Positions 8,012 to 15,808 of a DNA stretch of 64,000 nucleotides are shown one piece after another. Both the position numbers and the translations under genes were made by a program. Each line of letters opens with the position of its first letter. Positions within the stretch are counted from its first letter, which is position 1. Below the pieces are notes generated by a model, which saw nothing but the letters and a program-made list of their open reading frames with translations, was not told where the DNA came from and did no database searches. The stretch spans positions 1,798,001 through 1,862,000 of the forward strand of contig NZ_CP009505.1 of NCBI RefSeq assembly GCF_000970045.1, read 5' to 3'. Source of the stretch: Methanosarcina sp. MTP4. Lineage in GTDB: Archaea > Halobacteriota > Methanosarcinia > Methanosarcinales > Methanosarcinaceae.

Positions 8012-9310
8012 TTAATCGGTGATCTGCTGAGCCACAATGAAGCCGAGAGTGATCTTAACTTCTTTGCCAGTAGCCTCTTTCAGGCGGTCGTCAGCTACCC
8101 TGCCAATATCCGGGGGAATTTCTTGCCCGGCTTGATACCCCACTAAAAAAGTCACCTCTACAGGTTCACCTAACAGGAAGTCTGAGGGCCCATAATTGAC
8201 TTCTATGCTCTCCCCCAGTATAAACTCTGCTTCTGCATACTCGGGTTCCTTGAACATTTCCTCCAGTTCCTGGTTAACCTCCTGTTCAACCAGAGCTGCC
8301 TGGAAGGAGGTGTAAGTGACAAGAGCGAGAACTATGGAGAGGAAGGCAATTGAAATGGCGAGGACTGCTGCGCGTGAGATCACCGCAGCGCGGGCGCGAC
8401 TAACAGCCTTTTTCTCAGCAGGGCGAAAACCTGAAAGCCAGAACAGGATGAGAGCCGATACGTTGATAGCAAGCAGGTTTACGAGCACCAGCACAGCCGC
8501 TTCTGCCGCCACTTCGTAGAGTCCCCAGGCAAGCCCGAGCCCCGATGTTGCAGCCGGGGGGACGAGGGCTACGGCGATTGCCACGCCCACAAGGGTAGAC
8601 CCGGAGCCCCGCATAATGCTTATGCCGCCGGCAAGTCCCGAACCCAGCGCTAGGAAGAGGGACAGGAAGTTCGGGGTGGTACGCTCGGCAATCTGGCCTA
8701 CTTCGCGGATATCGAGTCCCGGAGGCAAAAGCAGCGTCCCCTTCATGATTGAACCTATCACGGCAGCGACCGCTATTGCCAGCAGGAGCCCGATCACCTG
8801 CAGTCTTACCCCCCGGGAGGCGAGTTCCCGTTCATCGACGACAGTCCCGACGCTGGTGGAGATTGCCGGGCCCATAAGCGGGGCAACGACCATCGCCCCT
8901 ATGATTGTTGCAGCAGAATCAAGCAGCAGCCCTGCCGTAGCGATAACAGTGCTTAGAACAAGAAAAGCAACAAAAGTAGAAGTCGCGGGTGCGAGATCCT
9001 CCGCACGTGCGATAAGTTCTTCCCGGGAAATGCGAAGTCCGGAATAACGTTTCTTCAATGCTTCTAAACGTGAGGAAACAACCGTCTCGGGTGACAGGAC
9101 GATCGTGTATGTATTCTCGCTGATTCCCGCTTCACGCAGCCTGGCCATCACCGGTTCGACGCCGATCGGGGGTATTGGAAACTGGACCAGGGCCTCGAAG
9201 TCCCCTCTCCCCGTTTCATCCCACACCGCATAGTCGATCTTTTCGTCGTCAAGCACGGCCAGCACCGGCTCTCGCTTCCCTTTCGGAATGAGTACCTGTA
9301 CAATACGCAT
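8012..9310 (-). CDS. DUF389/TIGR00341 family membrane protein, copy 2
   Basis: A 432-residue tandem paralogue of the gene at 6202-7500, of identical length and alignable without gaps. The soluble N-terminal domain (MRIVQVLIPKGKREPVLAVL) and the membrane core (LLLDSAATIIGAMVVAPLMG, MRGSGSTLVGVAIAVAL) are nearly unchanged. Most differences fall in the C-terminal soluble domain (for example FILGESIEVNYGPSDFLLGE here against IIRGENIEINYEPADLLLDN). The region upstream of the ATG matches that of copy 1 for about 50 bp and then diverges at a truncated DUF998 gene. The role is unknown. The pattern suggests a recent gene duplication with divergence in one soluble domain. Confidence 0.9.
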   Translation of the reverse strand: MRIVQVLIPKGKREPVLAVLDDEKIDYAVWDETGRGDFEALVQFPIPPIGVEPVMARLREAGISENTYTIVLSPETVVSSRLEALKKRYSGLRISREELIARAEDLAPATSTFVAFLVLSTVIATAGLLLDSAATIIGAMVVAPLMGPAISTSVGTVVDERELASRGVRLQVIGLLLAIAVAAVIGSIMKGTLLLPPGLDIREVGQIAERTTPNFLSLFLALGSGLAGGISIMRGSGSTLVGVAIAVALVPPAATSGLGLAWGLYEVAAEAAVLVLVNLLAINVSALILFWLSGFRPAEKKAVSRARAAVISRAAVLAISIAFLSIVLALVTYTSFQAALVEQEVNQELEEMFKEPEYAEAEFILGESIEVNYGPSDFLLGEPVEVTFLVGYQAGQEIPPDIGRVADDRLKEATGKEVKITLGFIVAQQITD

Positions 9311-9353
9311 AATATAATTGTGCCACTATAATATATGCGTTTATTTTTATGTT

Positions 9354-9563
9354 CTGCGCCGTACTGTACCCGGGATACAGAGTCTCAGCCGTAATGATTC
9401 CCAGGAAGGCCAGCACACCCGTAAGGAAGAGCAGTGCCCCTGAATATTTTTTACTGTTTAATGGGTTGTGAGTTTTCAACCATCGAAATTTGATAAGCCC
9501 AAAGATGCCCGGATATTTATTCGCTACGTTGGAAGGGTTTACTGTAAGGAGGGAGAGTTTCAT
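9354..9563 (-). pseudogene. Truncated DUF998 membrane protein (N-terminal remnant)
   Basis: The minus-strand frame beginning at 9563 (ATG with upstream AT-rich promoter) encodes about 70 residues whose end reads SGALLFLTGVLAFLGIITAE then TLYPGYSTAQN. This is the first membrane helix and the PGYS loop of DUF998 proteins, where the next residues should be an ISDLG-like motif. At about 9353 the homology stops, and the frame runs into the sequence preceding the DUF389 copy-2 gene. The rest of the DUF998 gene is missing, so duplication or insertion of the DUF389 segment probably removed it. Confidence 0.65.
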
Positions 9564-9737
9564 TTGATCTCAGTATTAAATTTTTTTAACCCATTTCACA
9601 TATTTTTTGTATTCATTTCTTTTTTTAAACAAAAGTAATAAAATATAAAACAGGTTTCTTTTATACATTTAGTGCATACTCTTATACATATCCGAATCTG
9701 TTCCGTCATATTAATTGAAAAATAAAGGTAAAGTTTT

Positions 9738-11509
9738 ATGGTTCTGAATGTCATTCCAAACAATTATTTTAAGCTAACAAACGGGGAAACAAAAGTCGTC
9801 AATAAGGTCAGGGCTCTGTACCATAAGGATGACAGGGAATGTTTCTTATATGTCCAGCCCAGGCTGAGGGAGTATAATCCTGATTTTATCCTTATTGACA
9901 GTTATAAAGGCGTCTGCATTATTGAGGTGAAAGACTGGGTCTTGAGCCGTATAGAGTCAATGAACCGGGTCGAAGTTACTTTTAAGAATGGAAAAAGCGG
10001 GGAGAATCCCGTCGCAAAGACAAATGAGTATTTTAATTGTGCCAAAGATATTTTTGAAAAAGATAGATTTCTGCTTGATGAGGAGGGGAAATTAAGATTT
10101 AAGGTTTACTCTAAAGTTGTTTTTACCGGGATGGACTCAAAGGATATCGATGATTCCGGCCTTAAAGATGTTCTTTTTCAGCCTCCTACAAGGTGCCTTG
10201 GTTCCGACCGGCTTAAAAAGGTGACCATAGATGATTTATTCAGCGCGGAAACCAGTTATCCGGGTCAAGTAATTATTTCGGTTATCCGGGCTCTTCTTTT
10301 CCCTGAAATCAAAATTCAGCACAAACAACACGAGTTGCTGGAATTTGATAATGAGCTGGACGAGATAAAGAATACTATTAAGGCGCTTGATTGCGAGCAG
10401 GAAAAGTTTGCTAAGAAGATCCCTTACGGCCATTATATGGTAAGCGGGGTCCCCGGGAGTGGAAAGACCGTAATATTGCTGGCCAGGGCTATTTTTTTCC
10501 TCAAGGAGCACCCGGACTGGAAAATTAAAATCATAACTTTCAACCGTTCCCTCGCAAAGAAGATGCAAAACAGGTTCAAGGCCCTTTATAACGACCTTCA
10601 CCTGATGGGCTCCATTATGAAAACATTTCAATTTCCACTTTCCATAAATTAGCGATGGATACGGCAGGCATCGTTCCTCCCCAGGGTGCGAATTCGAATT
10701 TCTGGAACCGGGAACTCCCCCTAAAAGCCCTCGAAAAAGCCAGGCCGAAATACGATGCCATTCTCATAGACGAATACCAGGACTTTCGAGACGAGTGGTT
10801 GAAGCTCTGCCTCGTTCTTTGCAAAAAGCAGGAATACAACGGGACGGTGAGTGAAAACCTTTTCATGGCCGGGGACCGTTTACAGAGCATTTACAATCCT
10901 CACGAACACACCTGGAAAAGTCTGGGGGTAAACGTAACAGGGAGGTCCAAACTCCTGAAACATTCGTATAGGTCCGGAAAATCCCACATTGACCTTGCCC
11001 TTGATTTCCTGATGTCTGACGGCAGCATGAAAAAGGAAGTCGAGAGATTTTACGAAGGTAGGGAAGGAATCGAAAACGAGCAGACCGGTGAGAATTTTAT
11101 CGACTTTCTTGAAGGTGGCTTTGAAGTAATCAATGATATCCTGAATAAAGTCTTGCTGGATATGAGATATGATCCGGAAGATGTGCTTGTCCTTGCTCCC
11201 ACCCATGCAGCCGCAGAGCGGCTTTACTTTAAACTTGATCCTTTCCTCAAGTCAAAGAGCATAATAACAAAAGACATCGTACCCGGGAAAATAATCATAA
11301 CAACATATCATTCTTCCAAGGGCCTGGAATGTAAGGTGTGTGTCCTGTTGAATGTCAATAAATTAAATGTTAATAAGGCTCAGGATAAGAAACTCCTTTA
11401 CGTAGGGATGACCCGGGCATCCCAGAGACTGTATATCCATGCCCGTGATTTTGAGTCCGAAAGTTTTGCCAGGCAATTGAAGTACGGGGAGTTTGATCAG
11501 GCTACCTGA
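9738..11509 (+). pseudogene. NERD-domain SF1 (UvrD-like) helicase, interrupted by a frameshift
   Basis: Two adjacent frames make one protein of about 590 residues. 9738-10652 encodes an N-terminal NERD nuclease-related domain (RLREYNPDFILI, GVCIIEVKDW) and helicase Walker A GVPGSGKT at about residue 240. 10655-11509 carries the remaining helicase motifs: AILIDEYQDF (Walker B), FMAGDRLQSIY (III), LLKHSYRSG (IV), TTYHSSKGLE (V) and LYVGMTRASQRLY (VI). Reading the second frame upstream of 10655 gives NISISTFHKLAMDTAG without a stop, the expected motif Ia region. The shift therefore lies at about 10600-10622, next to the A-run at 10620-10623; one extra A would restore the frame. Family members are linked to DNA repair or defence. 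The cause could be a real mutation, a sequencing error or, less likely, programmed slippage. Confidence 0.8.
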
Positions 11510-11975
11510 ATTTGGCTTGTATTTCAAAAGTTTCTGGGGGCTATTTTCCTGAGTTTCCCCGGACTTCACCACGAGAACATGCCATTTAATTATTTTTTTA
11601 CATGGCTTTTTTGCATGGCTTTTTTGCATGGCTTTTTTGTACAGGCAGATTCAATGTCCGGTATTTTACCATCTGGCCTCAAAGTTCTTCTTATGGAAAT
11701 TTCCATACATATATTGATATCCAGCAGGTGTATATCTAAATCTCAAAGCCGCTACTTCAAATAGGTTTACAGGATTATTTTAAATACGATTAATGAGTTT
11801 GAAAGAAGATTTCTCTGAGAATTTGCTGCTCATCAGGGGAGATGGGGTTTGCCGAACTCTCGTTTACAAAAAAGAAGCGCCACCCCTTAAAATACAAGAC
11901 TTTCTTCTTGATATAGAAGGTTTGCTTCTGAATATAGGTAGATTGCTTTTTACAAAATAATGCCGGACCGATACT
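11510..11975. other. Intergenic region with 13-bp triplet repeat
   Basis: This 466-bp spacer contains three exact copies of CATGGCTTTTTTG at 11601-11639. The rest is AT-rich upstream sequence of the TPR gene. Open frames overlapping the repeat have no supporting features. Confidence 0.5.
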
Positions 11976-13208
11976 ATGACAAATGACCCTAAAAGAAAGA
12001 CAGGAAATACAGACCCCGGAAGAAATGCAGGCAGGACTGGTAAGGCAGGTAAGACGGATCAGACAGGTAATACTGCATCCGGCCGCCTGAAGAAAGCCCT
12101 TGCGCCTTATGAAAAAGTCCTTACAAAAAACCCTGATGATGCAGCCGCCTGGGCAGGCAAGGCAGCGGTGCTGCTCAGGTTCCACGTGTACAAAGATTCC
12201 CTGAAGGCCTTTGATAAAGCCCTTGAAATCGAACCTTTAAACCCCGGATACCTCTTTGAAAAAGGTTTCGTGCTCTTAAAGCTCGAAAGGGAGGAAGAGG
12301 CCTTGCAGGCTTTTGATTGGGTGCTCGAAATAAAACCGGAGAGTGACAAAACCTGGAACCTCAAGACCTCGGTCCTCTGCAGGCTCGGACAGCAAGAAAA
12401 AGCTCTTGCAGCCTGTGAAAAAGCTCTTGCTTCCAATCCCAAGATCGCGGGCGCCTGGCACGCAAAAGGCACTGTGCTTTCTGACCTTGACAGCTACGAA
12501 GAAGCCCTCAAAGCCTATGATGAAGCTCTCAAACTCAACCAGAACCTTGCAAGAACCTGGGAAGGTAAGGCTTTTGTCCTCTACAAGCTGGACCGGTTTA
12601 TGGAAGCCTTAAATGCATACGATACCGCTCTCAAACTAAACCCGAACAATGCAAAGACCTGGGTCGGCAAAGGGCTTGTCCATCTCAGGCTCAGCAGGCA
12701 AAAAAGGGCCCTGGACACCTTCAATAAAGCCATCTCAATAAAGCCTGATTTTGCAGAGGCCTGGCTCTATAAAGGTGAGGCCCTGGCCCTGGTAGATAAA
12801 GATGAAGAGGCTCTGAGGGCTTATGAAAGAGCTCTCAAGATCAAGCCGGACTATGCTGAAGCCTGGAAAGCCAAAATTTCCGTAAGCTCCAAACTCGGAA
12901 TTGAAATGGATGAAGAGGATATGGAAGAAGAATGGAAAGAGGAATGGAAAGAGGAAAAACCGGAAATAAAGAGGAGTACATGGACACGGAAATCGGATAT
13001 CGGGGTGGAAATTAAGAACGCCGCTAAGGAAGGAAAATATAATAAGTTCGGCAAAAAAGAAGATCAGGGTCCGGAAATAAAGAGGAATACATGGACAAGG
13101 AAGGCGCAAGAAGGAGAGGAAACTAAGAAATATATGGGGAAAAAGACTGATAAAAAGAGAGGGGGAACAGAAAGGAAAACAGGGAAAAGAAAAGAGCAAA
13201 AGAAATGA
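11976..13208 (+). CDS. Tetratricopeptide-repeat protein with a charged C-terminal tail
   Basis: A 410-residue protein. After a basic, low-complexity N-terminus, about eight TPR units of 34 residues run from about residue 33 to 310, each with the pattern AWxxKGxxLxxLxxxxEALxAYxxALxLxP. The final 100 residues are extremely charged and disordered. They contain two copies of an EIKR(S/N)TWTRK motif about 40 residues apart, in a lysine/glutamate-rich background. No signal peptide or membrane helix is seen. TPR arrays mediate protein binding; the partner is unknown. ATG 11976 is the first start and has no strong Shine-Dalgarno site. It resembles the TPR protein at 28324-29799. Confidence 0.85.
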   Translation: MTNDPKRKTGNTDPGRNAGRTGKAGKTDQTGNTASGRLKKALAPYEKVLTKNPDDAAAWAGKAAVLLRFHVYKDSLKAFDKALEIEPLNPGYLFEKGFVLLKLEREEEALQAFDWVLEIKPESDKTWNLKTSVLCRLGQQEKALAACEKALASNPKIAGAWHAKGTVLSDLDSYEEALKAYDEALKLNQNLARTWEGKAFVLYKLDRFMEALNAYDTALKLNPNNAKTWVGKGLVHLRLSRQKRALDTFNKAISIKPDFAEAWLYKGEALALVDKDEEALRAYERALKIKPDYAEAWKAKISVSSKLGIEMDEEDMEEEWKEEWKEEKPEIKRSTWTRKSDIGVEIKNAAKEGKYNKFGKKEDQGPEIKRNTWTRKAQEGEETKKYMGKKTDKKRGGTERKTGKRKEQKK

Positions 13209-13572
13209 TTTAAACCTGTTGCATGCAGACGTGCGTTCTTTCAGGTAGTTGATCAAAAACCCACTTTGAAAAGGCATTTTTGAAAGTGGGGCATTTCTTC
13301 TGTATTTTATACGTTTCAATATAATGAAAGGTTTCAGGGCAAAATCGATTGTTATATTGAACGCTATTTAACTCAATTTTTTTTGGGAACCAGCTCCAGT
13401 ATTCTTGTTGTGGATACGATGAGAAGTTCTGAAGCCGGCCCCCTAAATATAATATTCATTCTGGTTAAAAAGTTTACGCAGTACCTCTTTTCGGGGAGGG
13501 TGCGGAAAAAACTGCACTTTTATAACTACGTTTTTCCGGTTGTTTCCACATTCAGGGGCTCTTTGCGAAGAG
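13209..13572. terminator. Intergenic region with a terminator-like hairpin after the TPR gene
   Basis: This 364-bp convergent spacer contains a stem CCCACTTT / AAAGTGGG at 13260-13291, about 50 bp past the TPR stop. It may act as a 3' end signal. The rest is AT-rich with nothing else supported. Confidence 0.4.
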
Positions 13573-15054
13573 TTACAGAAGCAGCAAAAATAGGGATACA
13601 GGCACTGTAGCATATTTTCCACTGATCTCATATTTTCCTTTTGAAACAAGAATCCCTTTTTCAAAAGCAGTCAGCCCTCGGTAATCGCTGCTATTTATCT
13701 GTCTCTGGTATTTCAGTTCGATTCCAAGTAGTTGATTTCCATTTGTTTTCAGTACGAAATCAACTTCTTTTTTGCCACCCTTGGTTTTCAGGTAAAAGAC
13801 GCGTTCATGAGGAGAGAATACGTCACTTGGATGTTTTTCGTACATAAAATGAACTAGATGGGAATGGAAAACGGATTCAACGAGTTTGCTTTTGGTTTCA
13901 GGGTTGCTGAGGTAGAGATTCGCGGATTCGAAGTAGTCTGTGAAGCCTGAGGCCCAACTGTGAAGGGCATGGAAAATAAAGGGGTCCTGGAAGTAGATTT
14001 TTTTGTCTTTCTTGAAACTGGCGGTTTTTTTCGGTAGGTCAAGGGGATAGAGCACATTCAGGACAAAAGAGTCTTCGAGGGCAGTGACATATTTCTGTAC
14101 TGTTACGTGGGCTCCGATATCTGTTTCGTCGGTGATGCCCCGCCAGCTTACCGGGGTAGTGAGTTTGCCGGATATGCTTCTGAGAACCTGTTTTACAGGC
14201 ATTTCGGGGATGTTCCAGCGGGCCAGATCCCCTATCAGGGACTGGATATATATTTCATATATGCTGCTGTCGATTTTGTTCTTCGTGAAAAATTCGTTGA
14301 TGGATCTTGGGATTCCTCCCGTAATCAAATATTGGTCAAAGAGCTGGTCGATTTCGGGTTGGTAGAGGAGGAGAGTGCTCTGGAGGAGGTCGGCTTTGCC
14401 TTCAAACAGATCTGAAAGGATTTCCTGCCTTTTTGAACCCTCGATAAGACCGTTTACCTCCATGAACTGCTTTATGTCGGGATTCAGGGTTTCCACATAT
14501 TCTGAAAATTTCATAGGGAAGAAGATCTTGTCCAGGGTTCCTTCCCCTTCTCCTCTCCTTCCAGGAAGCCTCTCTATACTGCTCTTTATGTCGATTGAGT
14601 GTGACCCTGTCAGGACCACGGATGTATTTTTAAGGGCTCCGGTATCGACAAGGTATTTGAGTCCCTTTTCCCAGTCTCTTACCGAGGAGATCTCGTCCAG
14701 AAAGATGTATTTTCTTTCAAGCCTGAAAGCTGCCGCCCAGTTTAGGTAGAGGTTCAGGACCTCGAAGAGCTCTTTCTCGTCAGCCACAAGGTCACAGGTA
14801 AAATAAAAAACACTCTGTGGATGCTCGATTTCATCTAGCAGGTCCCGGATTATGAGCTTTACAAGCGTGGTCTTCCCCACCTGCCTCGGCCCTCTGAGAG
14901 TGTATATCCTGTCCCTGTCGAATTTCAACTCTCCTTTAATCCAGGGGCTCCATTTAAGGACAGAATCTTCCCATTTTTTCAGTTTGTCATCGTCCCTGAT
15001 CGCAGCAGGATTCTTCCACCAGGGGTTCTGAACGGAGAGGTTCATAAAATTCAT
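13573..15054 (-). CDS. AAA_14 ATPase with DUF4143 domain
   Basis: A 493-residue protein. The N-terminal AAA_14 ATPase has Walker A GPRQVGKTTL (residues 55-64) and Walker B KYIFLDEIS (about 110-118), followed by the sensor-like VVLTGSHS. The C-terminal half is a DUF4143 restriction-endonuclease-like fold with ALEDSFVLNVLYPLD and the nuclease-like EVDFVLKTNGNQLLGIELKY block, where D, E and K are in the PD-(D/E)xK order. Such ATPases are widespread in archaea, often in many variable copies; their role is not established. A TATA box (TATATAAA on the minus strand) sits about 30 bases before the ATG, suggesting a very short or absent leader. Upstream lies an unusual array of four palindromes. Confidence 0.9.
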   Translation of the reverse strand: MNFMNLSVQNPWWKNPAAIRDDDKLKKWEDSVLKWSPWIKGELKFDRDRIYTLRGPRQVGKTTLVKLIIRDLLDEIEHPQSVFYFTCDLVADEKELFEVLNLYLNWAAAFRLERKYIFLDEISSVRDWEKGLKYLVDTGALKNTSVVLTGSHSIDIKSSIERLPGRRGEGEGTLDKIFFPMKFSEYVETLNPDIKQFMEVNGLIEGSKRQEILSDLFEGKADLLQSTLLLYQPEIDQLFDQYLITGGIPRSINEFFTKNKIDSSIYEIYIQSLIGDLARWNIPEMPVKQVLRSISGKLTTPVSWRGITDETDIGAHVTVQKYVTALEDSFVLNVLYPLDLPKKTASFKKDKKIYFQDPFIFHALHSWASGFTDYFESANLYLSNPETKSKLVESVFHSHLVHFMYEKHPSDVFSPHERVFYLKTKGGKKEVDFVLKTNGNQLLGIELKYQRQINSSDYRGLTAFEKGILVSKGKYEISGKYATVPVSLFLLLL

Positions 15055-15808
15055 GTAAGATAAGCTATGTAATTTGTGGTTTATATAGATTGGTCAAGCA
15101 TCTAACCACCTATTTATAAACTAGTGGTTAAATGTCTAACCACTTGTTTATAAATAGGTAGTTAAGTGTCTAACCACCTATTTATAAACTGCCGGTTAAG
15201 CATCTAACCACTCATTTATAAATGAGTGGTTATTCTGGTTTCAAGAGTTAAGAATAGATTCATCGTGAGTGAATAAAATCCGTTTTTCCGGGTGTATCGG
15301 TATCGGCAAAATTCTGAGTAATCCGATATATTTTATTTACTGCAGGGCTAGTTTTTTGCTCCAGCCCCCGGAGAAACTTCGGAACGATCGGCTTTCAGGT
15401 CTCCGAGCTCTCAACGGTCGTGCCTGCACGACCGGCCTTTTCAAAAAAGTTCATAGACAAAGCCGTTTTAATTTTATATTGCCAACTTCACGCTTCCTAT
15501 CCTGGCACCCAAATATGCTCAATTCTTATTTCATTCCTTCAGCTATGTATTCTTAATAGCAAACATTTGCTTTTTCTTTTCAGTCCTGAAAAAACCCGTG
15601 CTGCGCACGGTGACAAGAACGGTTTGAGACAGCTATTCCGGTAATTTTGGAACAGATCCAGGCGGTCAACTGCTCCGCTTCCCTGGAATCATAAATCATA
15701 AATCAGAAATCATAAACTATCAAAACAATCCGGGATTCGCCTGAATAGTTTGAATGGTCCCCATGCCGGGTTAAATCAATATTCGAAGGCCTGCGCCCTG
15801 AAAACCCC
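15055..15808. repeat. Intergenic region with TATCGG palindrome and GC hairpin
   Basis: Beyond the palindrome array, 15295-15330 holds one copy of the dispersed TATCGGTATCGG...ATCCGATATA element. At about 15415-15434 there is a perfect 9-bp stem CGGTCGTGC / GCACGACCG, followed by CTTTTCAAAAAAGTTCAT. A related element-plus-hairpin combination appears at 23203-23400. No gene is supported here. Confidence 0.6.
15083..15232 (-). promoter_or_regulatory. Promoter of the AAA_14 gene with four tandem palindromic operator-like sites
   Basis: Immediately upstream of the TATA box there are four copies, spaced 33-35 bp, of a dyad of the form TGGTTA-N6-TAACCA (best copy TGGTTAAATGTCTAACCA at 15124-15141), each followed by TTTATAAA. 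Regular spacing near three helical turns is typical of cooperative transcription-factor binding. No CRISPR-like spacers occur. Confidence 0.6.
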
